Shown here piece by piece: positions 1 to 8,633 of a DNA stretch of 64,000 nt. The stretch's first letter is position 1; every line of letters starts with the position of its first letter. Under the pieces are notes generated by a model that saw only the letters and a program-made list of their open reading frames with translations, ran no database searches and was not told the origin of the DNA. The position numbers were made by a program, and so were the translations under genes. Source of the DNA: Paraburkholderia fungorum (GTDB lineage Bacteria; Pseudomonadota; Gammaproteobacteria; Burkholderiales; Burkholderiaceae); the NCBI RefSeq assembly GCF_902833645.1, contig NZ_CADFGE010000008.1, positions 339,187 to 403,186 on the forward strand, given 5' to 3'.

Positions 1-474
1 CACGCGCCTGACGATCGCGTCAGGATCGTTCACGGGCCCCACCCGGATCGCCAGATCAATCCCATCTTCCACCATATCTCGCACGAAGTCCGAGAGAATG
101 AGATCCACCTGAAGGCCAGGATTGAGTGATAGCAGATCGGGGATAAGCGGCAAAACATGAAGACGGCCAAAAGTACCTGATGCGGCAATCCTGATCGGAC
201 CCGAGACACTATGCGTGCTGCTGGTCAGCTCGCTATCGGCATCATCCATCTCGTCAAGCAGCGGTTTGGTCCGGTCGTAATATCTCTGCCCCTGATCCGT
301 CAGGGTCACGCTGCGCGTACTTCGGATAAATAGCGCCACCCCGAGGCGTCTCTCGAGCGCGCCGATAGCCTTGCTGATGGCCGACTGTGAATCGCCGGTT
401 CTACGCGCGGCGGCGGTAAAACCGCCTGCTTCAACTACGGCTATGAAGGCGTTTAACTCCTGGAATCGATCCAC
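1..474 (-). CDS. LysR family transcriptional regulator (C-terminus beyond window)
   Basis: This is the N-terminal ~158 residues of a LysR-type regulator, cut off by the left edge of the window. The winged helix-turn-helix is clear (FIAVVEAGGFTAAARR followed by SQSAISKAIGALERRLGV), as is the start of the effector-binding domain. I prefer the GTG at 474: the GGGAGGA at 481-487 lies six bases upstream of it but almost touches the ATG at 480, and the resulting start MDRFQELNAF is typical of the family. It is divergent from the SDR gene at 579, its likely target. Confidence 0.85.
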   Translation of the reverse strand, partial: MDRFQELNAFIAVVEAGGFTAAARRTGDSQSAISKAIGALERRLGVALFIRSTRSVTLTDQGQRYYDRTKPLLDEMDDADSELTSSTHSVSGPIRIAASGTFGRLHVLPLIPDLLSLNPGLQVDLILSDFVRDMVEDGIDLAIRVGPVNDPDAIVRRV

Positions 475-578
475 CTCCATTCCTCCCGGGAATTAATATT
501 ATGCAAATTTAAGTCATTATCATTGATTCCGACATCACCCACAATCCAGCTTTCTCCACACGTTGAAGGACTGGTGTC

Positions 579-1373
579 ATGAATATCGATCTTACTGGCC
601 GCAAGGCGGTCGTTACTGGGTCAACGGCAGGCATCGGCCGAGCCATTGCAGAAGGACTGGGGCGCGCGGGCGCCGCGGTCGTGATCAACGGCCGCACAGA
701 GAAGCGCGTCTCCACGGCACTTCGTGAGCTTCGCGAACTCTTGCCAAAGGCGGAGTTTACCGGCGTGATCGCGGATCTTTCGACCCCGGAAGGCGCGGCA
801 AAGTTGTTCGCGCAGGCGCCGGATGCGGACATTCTCGTCAACAATGTGGGTACGGGGCGTCCGAAGTCCTTCTTCGAAATTGAGGACAGCGAGTGGATCG
901 ATCTCTTCGAACTTAACGTCATGAGCGGCATTCGCGCCGCCCGCCACTATGTGCCGAACATGACGAAGCGCGGCTGGGGACGCGTCGTCTTCATCAGTAG
1001 CGAGTCCGCGCTGGCCATCCCCAAGGACATGATCGACTACGCCACGACCAAGACCGCTCAACTCGCGATTGCGAGGGGCTTGGCCGAGGTGGTCGGCGGA
1101 ACGGGCGTCACCGTTAATTCGGTTCTCCCTGGTCCGACGAATTCGGAGATCATGGGCGGTTGGGCGCAGGCGAACGCAGATGCGCAAGGCATTTCGCGTG
1201 AAGAAGCCGAGCAGCAGTTCCTGAAAACGAATCGCCCGACCACGCTCCTCAATCGCTTCGCGACGACCGAAGAAGTCGCAAACCTGGTCGTCTATGTCTG
1301 CTCGGAGCAGGCGTCGGCGACAACGGGCACTTCCTTGCGTGTCGACGGCGGTGTCGTTCGGACCATTGCATAG
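579..1373 (+). CDS. SDR family NAD(P)-dependent oxidoreductase
   Basis: Classical short-chain dehydrogenase/reductase, 264 residues. The cofactor motif TGSTAGIG is at 13-20, NNVG at 88-91, catalytic Ser at about 140-141 and the YxxxK pair at Tyr154/Lys158. The C-terminal substrate loop is longer than in minimal SDRs, with an insertion rich in Gln/Glu around 195-215. It stands alone, divergent from the LysR gene at the left edge across about 100 bp, which suggests simple LysR control. An AAGGA precedes the ATG by about ten bases. The substrate cannot be read from sequence. Confidence 0.9.
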   Translation: MNIDLTGRKAVVTGSTAGIGRAIAEGLGRAGAAVVINGRTEKRVSTALRELRELLPKAEFTGVIADLSTPEGAAKLFAQAPDADILVNNVGTGRPKSFFEIEDSEWIDLFELNVMSGIRAARHYVPNMTKRGWGRVVFISSESALAIPKDMIDYATTKTAQLAIARGLAEVVGGTGVTVNSVLPGPTNSEIMGGWAQANADAQGISREEAEQQFLKTNRPTTLLNRFATTEEVANLVVYVCSEQASATTGTSLRVDGGVVRTIA

Positions 1374-1582
1374 GTCGCGCGCTTTTTCGCTCGTTCAACG
1401 CGGCTTCGGGAAGGGCCAAACCATCGGTTCCTTCCTGGAGTAGACGACAGCCCAAGTTGAATGTGGCAGCTTTCGTACGAGTATTACCAAACAAAATAGC
1501 CGCCTGGAGTTGCCTTAATCGCGCCGACCGGTTGATGCATGGTGACACGTCGGCGCCACGACAACCGACGTCGCGTGAAACG

Positions 1583-2488
1583 TCAGCGCAGACTGCTGAA
1601 TAGCCGAGCGACCAGATCGCGCAGCCAGCGATTGCCCGCTTCGTGGTGATAGCGCGCGTGCCAGTGCTGCCGCACCGCAAATCCCTCCACCGGTATCGGA
1701 CACGGACGCACCGACAAGTCATTCACCTTGGCCAACGTCTCGCCGATATGCCGCGGCAGCGTGGCAATCAGATCGGTGCTCTTGATGATGGCGCCGAGCC
1801 CGAGAAAACCCGGTAACTCGAGTACGACGTCCCGTTCAACCTGTTCGCGCACAAGCGCCTGCTCCAGCAGTTGCGCCCCGGTCCCCGCCGCGATGGCGAC
1901 GTGCCCTTCCGCGCGGTACTGCTTAAGCCCCAGTTTCGCGCGCACCCGAGGGTGATGCTTGTTCAGCAAACACACCCAGTCCTGCGTGTACAACTGCTGC
2001 TGATAAATGCCGCCGCCGAGCCAGGGCACATGACCGATCGCAAGGTCTGCCTCACCTGATTCCAGCGCGCGTTCGGTATTGCCGTCGATTCTGGCCGCTT
2101 CGAGGCGGATCCCAGGCGCCTGCGCGCGCACGTGCGCCAGCATGCGCGGAAGAAGCGTGATGTGGCTCGCGTCGGTCATGCAGATGCGGAACCGCCGCTT
2201 TGCGGTGGTGGGATCGAAGGCAATCTCCCACGCAGCGAAGCGCCGCAGCGATTCGAGAATCTCCCGGCACGGACCGATCAGCGCATCGGCTTGCGGCGTC
2301 GGCGCCATACCGCCAGGGGTACGTATGAACAGCGGGTCTTGCAGATGCGCTCGCAAACGCCCGAGCCAGATGCTGATCGTCGGCTGGCTTTGGCCGAGCT
2401 GCTCCGCGACGCGCGTGACGCTGCGGACATCGTAGAGAAGGTCGAAGAGCTGCAGCAGCTTCAGATCGGGGAGTTCTGCCGGGTTCAT
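1583..2488 (-). CDS. LysR family transcriptional regulator, divergent from CoA-transferase operon
   Basis: 301-residue LysR regulator. The N-terminal HTH reads SVTRVAEQLGQSQPTIS and the rest is a periplasmic-binding-protein-like effector domain. The N-terminus (LLQLFDLLYDVRSV) resembles the NodD/LinR/PcpR-like branch of the family, an inference from pattern only. The frame is open further upstream, but Met at 2488 gives the usual short lead-in to the HTH. It is transcribed away from the operon that starts at 2584; the ~95 bp between them holds a nested palindrome (2503-2536), the likely binding site. Confidence 0.88.
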   Translation of the reverse strand: MNPAELPDLKLLQLFDLLYDVRSVTRVAEQLGQSQPTISIWLGRLRAHLQDPLFIRTPGGMAPTPQADALIGPCREILESLRRFAAWEIAFDPTTAKRRFRICMTDASHITLLPRMLAHVRAQAPGIRLEAARIDGNTERALESGEADLAIGHVPWLGGGIYQQQLYTQDWVCLLNKHHPRVRAKLGLKQYRAEGHVAIAAGTGAQLLEQALVREQVERDVVLELPGFLGLGAIIKSTDLIATLPRHIGETLAKVNDLSVRPCPIPVEGFAVRQHWHARYHHEAGNRWLRDLVARLFSSLR

Positions 2489-2502
2489 AGCAATATTGTC
2501 TG

Positions 2503-2536
2503 GCGCAATGACGTCATTGTATCCATTGCATTGCGC
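2503..2536. promoter_or_regulatory. Nested palindrome, candidate LysR operator
   Basis: A perfect 14-bp palindrome CAATGACGTCATTG (2506-2519) lies within an outer perfect inverted repeat, GCGCAATG (2503-2510) and CATTGCGC (2529-2536). It sits in the divergent gap between the LysR gene (starts 2488) and the operon starting at 2584. Position and symmetry fit a LysR recognition site; binding is inferred. Confidence 0.5.
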
Positions 2537-2583
2537 ACATGAGCACCAGATCATATCGTGGTCTCCACATCAAGGAGACGGCA

Positions 2584-3534
2584 GTGAAGATTGCGATTTT
2601 AGGTGCGGGTGCTCTGGGCTGTGCCATCGGCGCCGCGCTGACCGAAAGCGGCAACGAAGTCTGGTTGCTGAACCGCTCGGCGGCCCATGTGGAGGCCATG
2701 CGGCGCGACGGTCTGTGCGTGGACGACGCGAATGGTTCGCGTCGTGTGAAGGTAAAAGCGACGACACGTGCCGCCGAAGCCGGCGCCGCCGATCTGGTGG
2801 TCGTGCTGGTCAAGTCGTTTCATACCGACGCAGCGATGCGCGGCGCGCTGGACCTGATCGGACCCGACACGCTGGTCCTGTCGTTGCAGAATGGCCTCGG
2901 GCACGAAGATGTGCTCGCCGACATCGTCGGGCGCGAGCGCGTGCTGGCCGGCAAGACGTACGTCGGCGGCGTGATGCGCAATCCAGGGCATATCGAGTCA
3001 GGCGTGGCCGGCAAGGCGACCTATATCGGCGAACTCGATGGCCGGATAACGTCCCGCGTGACGGCGATTGCTGAAACCTTCAATGCCGCCGGACTGGCCA
3101 CCACGGTCAGCGACAACATTGTCGGCACGATGTGGGACAAGCTGCTGGTCAATGTCGCAACCGGCGCGCTGTCCGCCACCACGGGCCTGACCTACGGCCA
3201 GCTATACGACGAACCGCTTCTGAAAGCGGCCGCGCTCGCGGCTGTCGCCGAAGCGATCGCGGTCGCCCACGCCGCCGGTGTGACGCTCTCCACAACGGAT
3301 CCTGAACGCCCGTGGAACCTGGCAGGCGAAGGACTTTCGTCGAGGTTCAAGACCTCGATGCTGCAAAGCCTCGAAAAAGGCTCCATCACCGAAATCGACT
3401 TTATCAACGGCGCGGTCGTGCGCCGGGGACAACGGTACGGTGTGCCGACACCCGTCAACGCGACGCTGGTCGCGTGCATCAAGGGCATCGAGCGCGCCAT
3501 GACCGATCGACAGCACAAGGAGACAACCGCATGA
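2584..3534 (+). CDS. Ketopantoate reductase family (ApbA/PanE-like) oxidoreductase
   Basis: 317-residue protein of the 2-dehydropantoate 2-reductase fold. The N-terminal NADP-binding GAGALG motif is at residues 7-12, the central conserved Lys in MWDKLLVN is near 186, and the C-terminal helical ApbA_C domain contains SSRFKTSMLQ and EIDFINGAVV. I chose GTG at 2584 because AAGGAG at 2571-2576 is correctly spaced from it. As first gene of a catabolic-looking operon under a LysR regulator, it is more likely a pathway-specific 2-keto/2-hydroxy acid dehydrogenase than the housekeeping pantothenate enzyme. Its stop overlaps the next start (ATGA). Confidence 0.85.
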   Translation: MKIAILGAGALGCAIGAALTESGNEVWLLNRSAAHVEAMRRDGLCVDDANGSRRVKVKATTRAAEAGAADLVVVLVKSFHTDAAMRGALDLIGPDTLVLSLQNGLGHEDVLADIVGRERVLAGKTYVGGVMRNPGHIESGVAGKATYIGELDGRITSRVTAIAETFNAAGLATTVSDNIVGTMWDKLLVNVATGALSATTGLTYGQLYDEPLLKAAALAAVAEAIAVAHAAGVTLSTTDPERPWNLAGEGLSSRFKTSMLQSLEKGSITEIDFINGAVVRRGQRYGVPTPVNATLVACIKGIERAMTDRQHKETTA

Positions 3535-3923
3535 ACGGTAGCAAGGCTTATCTGGAGCATGTCGCCATCTGGGTGAAGGACATCCACTGGCACATCCGGT
3601 TCTTCGAAGACGTTTTCGGCATGACGATGCGCGAGGTCGACGGCACCGTCGACGAACCACGACAGTACTGGACGCTCGGCGGTTTGCAGTTCATCCATAA
3701 CCCGAAGCATGACGCGCCCGAAGGCCGCCTTGGGCACCTCGGCGTGATGTGTGAGGACATGGAGGCCGCGCTGGCTGCCGCGCAAAAGTATGACGTCAGC
3801 GAAATGCCACAGGGCCGCAACTGGTTGCGCCTCCCGGACGGCCTCGCCATCGAACTGATCCAGGCCCGGCCGGCATCGTGCGTGGCGCGGGCGCTGGACA
3901 TCAATCCCCGCTCGGAGGTTTGA
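3531..3923 (+). CDS. VOC family (glyoxalase-like) protein
   Basis: 130-residue single vicinal-oxygen-chelate domain unit. It starts HVAIWVKDIHWHIRFFEDVF, the usual first beta-alpha-beta, includes LGHLGVMCEDME in the second half and ends with LPDGLAIELIQ, the typical last strand with the metal-ligand Glu. Enzymes of this fold are metal-dependent isomerases, epimerases, lyases or dioxygenases. It shares four bases with the stop of the preceding reductase and is followed after one base by the MaoC gene, so it belongs to the same operon. Role in the pathway unknown. Confidence 0.8.
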   Translation: MNGSKAYLEHVAIWVKDIHWHIRFFEDVFGMTMREVDGTVDEPRQYWTLGGLQFIHNPKHDAPEGRLGHLGVMCEDMEAALAAAQKYDVSEMPQGRNWLRLPDGLAIELIQARPASCVARALDINPRSEV

Positions 3924-3924
3924 G

Positions 3925-4383
3925 ATGCCGATCGTCGATAAGTATTGGGACGATGCCCGCGAGGGTGACGAGTGCGTGAGCCCGAGCTATACGGTAACGA
4001 AGGAGCGCATTCTGGCCTATGCAGACCTGACAGGCGATCACACACCGGTTCACGTGGACGAGGAATACGCAAACGCGAGCCACTTCGGTTCGATCGTTGC
4101 ACACGGTCTGTTTGGCCTGTCTATCGCCGACGGGCTCAAGACCCAGAGCGACTACCGCTTCCTGCCGGGTATGTCGCTCGGCTGGACGTGGGACTTCAAC
4201 CTGCCCATCAAGGTCAACGACGTGCTGCACGTGAAATTCCGTGTGGGCGTGATGCGCGCGAGCCGGAGCCGTCCCGACTGGGGGATCGTCGTACTGCCGT
4301 CCGAACTGATTAATCAGGACGGACATGTCGTCCAGCATGGCGAGCATCGTCTGATGGTGCCGCGCCGCCCGGGAGCATTCTGA
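3925..4383 (+). CDS. MaoC family (R)-hydratase/dehydratase
   Basis: 152-residue hot-dog-fold protein with the hydratase signature GDHTPVHVDEEYA at 37-49 (catalytic Asp38 and His43) and HFGSIVAHGLFGLSI after it. MaoC-like hydratases add water to or remove it from a 2-enoyl- or hydroxyacyl-CoA. It sits between the VOC gene and a CaiB-type CoA-transferase and shares one base with the latter (TGATG). The pairing suggests the transferase activates an acid to its CoA ester and this enzyme hydrates or dehydrates it, as in itaconate or mesaconate pathways; the actual substrate is not evident. Confidence 0.85.
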   Translation: MPIVDKYWDDAREGDECVSPSYTVTKERILAYADLTGDHTPVHVDEEYANASHFGSIVAHGLFGLSIADGLKTQSDYRFLPGMSLGWTWDFNLPIKVNDVLHVKFRVGVMRASRSRPDWGIVVLPSELINQDGHVVQHGEHRLMVPRRPGAF

Positions 4384-5606
4384 TGCAAGCACGTCCTCTC
4401 GAAGGTATTCGCGTCGTCGATTACAGCCATTTTCTGGCCGGTCCGTATGTGGGGCGCTGTCTCGCGGCGCTCGGCGCCGAAGTCATCAAGGTCGAGCGGC
4501 CCGGCAGCGGCGATGCGGGTCGTCAGCACGCCACTGTGCTCGACGACGAGCAGAGCGGTTACTTCCTGCAACTGAACATGGGCAAGCGCGGCGTCAGCGT
4601 CGACATGCGGGACCCGCGCGGCAAGGAGTTCATGCAGCGGCTGTGCGATTCGGCGGACGTGTTCGTCGAGAACTACCGGCCGGGTGCGCTGAACAAACTC
4701 GGGCTCGGTTATGACGAACTGTCCGTGCGAAATCCGCAACTGGTGTACTGCTCGATCTCGGCCTACGGCCATACGGGACCGGACGCGCACCGCGCCGGTT
4801 TCGGTCTGATCGCCGAGGCGAAGAGCGGGATCATGCAGATGATCGGCAATCCCGGTGAGCCGCCGCCACTCATGCGTATCTCGCTTGGCGACATGTACAC
4901 CGGCATTCACGCGGTGGCGGCAATCAATGCCGCGCTGCTCGGTCGCGTGAAGAGCGGCCGCGGCCAGCACATCGACATGGCACTCTACGACACGCTGGTG
5001 TCGATGCACGAATACGCGGTGCAGTGCTACACGATGCAAGGCATCCTGCCGGAGCAGACCGGTCACGACATGCCCACGTCGACGCTTTATGGCGTGTTTC
5101 GAGCCGCCGACGGCGACCTCGTGATCGCGGCCCAGGTGGACGATGCGTGGAAGCGCTTCGCTGCGCTGGTCGAGTCGCATGGAGGACCAGCCGGTTTCGG
5201 CACCGATACGCGCTATCACACCGGCGCGGGACGCAATGCGAACCGATTGGACATTCTGTCCGTAGTAAAGCCCTGGGTGGCAAGCCAACCGGTCGTGCAA
5301 GTGCTCGATCTGCTGGATAGTATCGAGGTGCCTTGCGCGAAGGTGCAGCGCATTGACGAAGTGCTTGCCGATCCGCAGATCGTGGCGCGCGGCATGGTGG
5401 TCGACCAGGAGCATCCGCGCTACGGCAAGTTGCGCCTGCCGAACCTGCCCTTCCGTTTCTCCGATTGCGACACGACGATCAGCGAGGTCGCGCCCGATCT
5501 CGGTCAGCACAATGTGGAAGTGGCGCAATCGCTCGGCTTCGGCGCTGCCGAGATCGACGCGATGCAGACAGCAGGTGTGCTGTATTCGAAAGTGAGGTCA
5601 CGATGA
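4383..5606 (+). CDS. CaiB/BaiF (family III) CoA-transferase
   Basis: 407-residue family III CoA-transferase. It starts PLEGIRVVDYSHFLAGPYVGR, the family hallmark, followed by VIKVERPGSGD and NMGKRGVSVDMRDPRGK. The likely nucleophilic Asp is about residue 198 in GQHIDMALYDTL. Full length. These enzymes move CoA from a donor thioester such as succinyl-CoA to a carboxylic acid through an aspartyl-anhydride intermediate. Fourth gene of the operon, overlapping both neighbours. A long open frame on the opposite strand (4314-5528) is a codon-bias shadow. Confidence 0.92.
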   Translation: MQARPLEGIRVVDYSHFLAGPYVGRCLAALGAEVIKVERPGSGDAGRQHATVLDDEQSGYFLQLNMGKRGVSVDMRDPRGKEFMQRLCDSADVFVENYRPGALNKLGLGYDELSVRNPQLVYCSISAYGHTGPDAHRAGFGLIAEAKSGIMQMIGNPGEPPPLMRISLGDMYTGIHAVAAINAALLGRVKSGRGQHIDMALYDTLVSMHEYAVQCYTMQGILPEQTGHDMPTSTLYGVFRAADGDLVIAAQVDDAWKRFAALVESHGGPAGFGTDTRYHTGAGRNANRLDILSVVKPWVASQPVVQVLDLLDSIEVPCAKVQRIDEVLADPQIVARGMVVDQEHPRYGKLRLPNLPFRFSDCDTTISEVAPDLGQHNVEVAQSLGFGAAEIDAMQTAGVLYSKVRSR

Positions 5607-6436
5607 CTGACCGGTACGCGGTGATCGGCAACCCGATCGGCCATACGAAATCCCCCCTGATCCACGGTCTCTTCGCGCAGGAGACGCAGCAGGACGTGTC
5701 CTATACGGCAATCGAAGGACCGTTGGAGCCGCATGACGCGTTCGCCGCGACCGTGCGCGCGTTCATCGCCGCGGGCGGCAAAGGCATGAACGTGACCGCG
5801 CCGTTCAAGCTTAAGGCGTTCGCGATGGCCGACGAACGCAGCGAACGCGCGGCACTGGCCGGTGCCGCCAATGCGCTGAGCTTCAGCGACGGCAGGATCG
5901 TCGCTGAAAATTTTGACGGTGTGGGTCTGGTGCGCGACATCGAAGTCAATCTGAACCTGCCGATGGCCGGCAGGCGCGTGCTGATCCTCGGCGCCGGTGG
6001 GGCCGTGCGTGGCGCATTGCTGCCATTCCTTGCCGCGCAACCTGCTGAACTGGTCGTCGCTAACCGGGACATTGCCAAGGTTCGGGCGCTGGTCGAGCAA
6101 GTCGCCAGGAGCGGTCCGCTTGCCGCCTGCGGGTACGCCGACCTTGAGGCGATGGGACAGTTCGACCTGGTGGTCAACGCGACGTCGGCCAGCCTTACCG
6201 GCGATCTGCCGCCTGTCCCACCGAGCGTTTTCAGTCCCGCGGGCTCGGCTTACGAACTCGCTTATGGCAAGCGCTTGACGCCCTTCCTGAGACTCGCGCG
6301 CAATGCGGGCGTACTGGGTATCGCGGACGGTGTCGGCATGCTGGTGGAACAGGCCGCGGAAGCATTCGACTGGTGGCGAGGCGTGCGGCCTCAGACCCGT
6401 GCGGTGATCGACCGGCTCACGGTACCGCTTGATTGA
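5603..6436 (+). CDS. Shikimate dehydrogenase family (AroE-like) protein
   Basis: 277-residue AroE-fold protein. It starts RYAVIGNPIGHTKSPLIHG; the catalytic-type motif NVTAPFK is at 63-69 (Lys69) and NFDGVG near 103-108 carries the catalytic-pair Asp. The Rossmann motif GAGGAVRG follows. The sequence supports NAD(P)-dependent oxidoreduction of a shikimate- or quinate-like cyclic hydroxy acid, but the operon context (CoA-transferase, MaoC, ketopantoate-reductase-like) argues for a catabolic paralogue rather than the biosynthetic aroE. It overlaps the CoA-transferase by four bases and is the last gene of the operon. Confidence 0.87.
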   Translation: MTDRYAVIGNPIGHTKSPLIHGLFAQETQQDVSYTAIEGPLEPHDAFAATVRAFIAAGGKGMNVTAPFKLKAFAMADERSERAALAGAANALSFSDGRIVAENFDGVGLVRDIEVNLNLPMAGRRVLILGAGGAVRGALLPFLAAQPAELVVANRDIAKVRALVEQVARSGPLAACGYADLEAMGQFDLVVNATSASLTGDLPPVPPSVFSPAGSAYELAYGKRLTPFLRLARNAGVLGIADGVGMLVEQAAEAFDWWRGVRPQTRAVIDRLTVPLD

Positions 6437-6450
6437 AAGTGCAACGGCGT

Positions 6451-6476
6451 GGCGCAAGCTTGCCGCTTGCGGGCGC
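6451..6476. terminator. GC-rich hairpin between convergent genes
   Basis: GGCG-CAAGC-TTGCC-GCTTG-(GGG bulge)-CGCC forms an interrupted hairpin between the end of the AroE-like gene (6436) and the 3' end of the convergent membrane gene (6491). No U-tract on either side, so termination is only suggested by position. Confidence 0.3.
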
Positions 6477-6490
6477 CTCTCACCACTTCT

Positions 6491-6994
6491 CTAGATTTTC
6501 ACCGGACCGGAACGCTGCGGCTTCCTGCGAAGATAAAGTGCTTGAGCGATCAACCCCAGAACGAGCGCGACGAGGAGCGCAGCTTGGGCACCGAGAAGCA
6601 GTGGCGACTTCGGATCGCTGACCAGCGGATGTCCGTCGGGCACACGCTTCAGCGTTTCGGTAACCGTGGGGACCATCAGCACGAATGCTGTCAACGTCAG
6701 ACAGAAGGTTTCCAGGTAGACACCGATTCGACCGGGCAGACGCAGAGGCAGATACGCAACGCCATATCCAGCCAGCAAAAGCACGAGCGCTGCGACTCCG
6801 ATGACGTAGCTGATACCTTGATGCGCGATGACGAACACGCTCAGAGAACCAATCAGCATGGCGACGAAGTACACCTTCCCAGCAACTGAGCGCGGAACGA
6901 TCCTGCCGTAACGCGCGAACATGTACACGGCCATGGGGATCGCGGGTAGACTTCCGAGAGTGTGTATCCAGCCGAGCGGCGAAATTCCAAACAT
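6491..6994 (-). CDS. Small integral membrane protein, unknown function
   Basis: 167-residue hydrophobic protein with about four predicted membrane segments: GWIHTLGSLPAIPMAVYMF, VYFVAMLIGSLSVFVIAHQ (running on into an Ile/Val/Ala/Leu segment), an ETFCLTLTAFVLMVPTV segment and ALLVALVLGLIAQALYL near the C-terminus. A positively charged tail (RRKPQRSG) probably lies in the cytoplasm. I do not recognise a catalytic motif. It diverges from the AraC regulator at 7068 across ~70 bp and may be its target. Confidence 0.7.
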   Translation of the reverse strand: MFGISPLGWIHTLGSLPAIPMAVYMFARYGRIVPRSVAGKVYFVAMLIGSLSVFVIAHQGISYVIGVAALVLLLAGYGVAYLPLRLPGRIGVYLETFCLTLTAFVLMVPTVTETLKRVPDGHPLVSDPKSPLLLGAQAALLVALVLGLIAQALYLRRKPQRSGPVKI

Positions 6995-7067
6995 GGTTCC
7001 AATCCTTTCGTTGCGTGATTTCGTTGGTTGTCGGCGCTTACTTTAGGCTCACGAAACCCGAATTGAC

Positions 7068-7952
7068 ATGACTGAACCTGGGAAAAACTTGACCATTTTT
7101 CCGGATCGGACGCTTGCAGGTCTGGCTAACGGCGATCTCCTGTCTCAGGTTCTTGCGCGTATGCGCATGACAGGCGACCGCGTCTTTTCGTCGATGCTGC
7201 TGCCATTCGCGCAGTTGGACACGTCAGCGCAGGCAGCGCACGCGTACGCAGTCATGGAAGGCGCGGTGCGAATTGCCGGCAATGAGGCAGACGCTTGCGA
7301 GATTCGATCCGGCGAACTGCTCTTGTTGCCGCGCGGACCTGGCAGCCTGCGCATTGCCGCCCTGGACCAACCGGCGAACGTCGTCGCCTGCCACTTCTGG
7401 TTTGATCCGGCCAGCCAGCCGGAGCTGCTTCTGACGTTACCCGCCATGATCCACCTTCGCGAGGCGGAGACATGTGACTGGCTACCGCACATCATGCAGT
7501 TTCTTCTGCATGAGGCGGACAATGACGAGGCGGGATCCGCCTTGATGGTCTCCCGCATGATTGATCTCGTGGTGGTGCGTGCGTTGCGTGCCTGGGTTCA
7601 TCATGGTCATGCATCGAACTGGTTGGGCGGATTGGCAGATCAGCGTATTGCCCGCGCTTTGAAGGCAATCCATGAGCAGTCGCCACGTGGTTTGACAATC
7701 GATAGTCTCGCTTCCGTCGCCGGCATGTCCCGCTCCAACTTTTGCGAACGTTTCAATGCGCTCGTTGGCAAGTCTCCGGTGCGTTACCGCAACGAATGGC
7801 GCTTGAGCGTCGCCCGGGACATGCTGACGAAAGGTGACGCGCGCGTGGGCGAGGTTGGAAGGTCGGTTGGTTATGAGTCGGAGGCCGCTTTCAGTCGTGC
7901 CTACAAGGCCTACTTCGGCCACGCACCTCGAGAAGCGAAGCCGTCTCCCTGA
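7068..7952 (+). CDS. AraC family transcriptional regulator with cupin-type sensor
   Basis: 294 residues. The N-terminal half (to ~180) looks like the AraC-type cupin found in regulators of redox and quinone-stress genes (GELLLLPRGPG, ANVVACHFWF). The C-terminal ~100 residues form the double HTH, with LTIDSLASVAGMSRSNFCERF and VGEVGRSVGYESEAAFSRAYK. It is divergent from the membrane-protein gene at 6491-6994, the natural candidate target. The effector is not predictable. Confidence 0.88.
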   Translation: MTEPGKNLTIFPDRTLAGLANGDLLSQVLARMRMTGDRVFSSMLLPFAQLDTSAQAAHAYAVMEGAVRIAGNEADACEIRSGELLLLPRGPGSLRIAALDQPANVVACHFWFDPASQPELLLTLPAMIHLREAETCDWLPHIMQFLLHEADNDEAGSALMVSRMIDLVVVRALRAWVHHGHASNWLGGLADQRIARALKAIHEQSPRGLTIDSLASVAGMSRSNFCERFNALVGKSPVRYRNEWRLSVARDMLTKGDARVGEVGRSVGYESEAAFSRAYKAYFGHAPREAKPSP

Positions 7953-8330
7953 AGTCAACCGGGCCGAACGCAACGCAGCCGACCGAAAGTCATTCACCCC
8001 GACTCTGGCTACCGAAAAGCGGCCGACCTACGCTGACGCTGAGCCGCAGACAGAGGTTCGCCTGCGGACCTCGGCTCGAGCGCCCGGCTGGATGCGGTCC
8101 ACGCCTCGCGGAAAACTCCGACGAAACTCGGTCACCCTTGTAAGGCCTGTTGCTCTTAATCGCTAGGCTGCAGCGTCAAGTAGTAGTAGGCTCATCGTTA
8201 CATCCTGGTGCGACGGTGCTTGTAATCAATGCGCTGTTGGCGACAGTTTGGGCGCGTGCCACGCACGCGTGAAGAGATCATCGGGGCGTTCCCGTCGATA
8301 CCCGCAGGCGGCATCAATATGGAGGCAGGC
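7953..8330. other. Intergenic stretch, no gene seen
   Basis: 378 bp between the AraC gene and the small ORF at 8331. No convincing coding frame. It contains a degenerate GC-rich stretch with CCGAAAAGCGGCCGACC near 8017 that resembles other decayed intergenic DNA in this window (for example around 31600 and 32080). Frames reading through it lack start signals and family similarity. Confidence 0.5.
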
Positions 8331-8633
8331 ATGGTCAAGAAAGCGTTGTTCGTCCGGCTCGAAGCGAAGCCGGGCAAGGAACAGGAAGTCGAAAGCTTCC
8401 TGATGGGCGGGCTGCCGCTCGTCGAGCAGGAGCCCGCAACGATCGCGTGGTTCGGGCTGAAAATCGCGCCATCGGTGTACGGCATATTCGACGCGTTCCC
8501 CGACGACGCCGGACGCCAGGCGCACCTGGCGGGCAAAGTGGCCGAGGCGTTGATGGCGAGGGCTCCGGATCTCTTCGCTAGCCCGCCGGAAATTATGAAC
8601 CTCGATGTACTCGCGGCGAAGCTGCCGTCGTAG
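8331..8633 (+). CDS. Putative antibiotic biosynthesis monooxygenase-like (ABM) protein
   Basis: 100-residue protein of dimeric alpha-beta-barrel appearance: KKALFVRLEAKPGKEQEVESF at the start is the usual first strand and helix of ABM/quinol monooxygenase-like proteins, and TIAWFGLKIAPSVYGIFDAF supplies the central strands. GGAGG at 8321-8325 fixes ATG 8331 as start rather than the ATG at 8319. A strong intrinsic terminator begins one base after the stop, so it is probably monocistronic. Function beyond the fold is unknown. Confidence 0.75.
   Translation: MVKKALFVRLEAKPGKEQEVESFLMGGLPLVEQEPATIAWFGLKIAPSVYGIFDAFPDDAGRQAHLAGKVAEALMARAPDLFASPPEIMNLDVLAAKLPS

Noticed and set aside
4314..5528. 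404-codon open frame on the minus strand opposite the CoA-transferase gene
   Set aside because: Third-position GC bias of the CaiB gene creates it; the plus-strand protein has clear family motifs, the minus-strand one has none.
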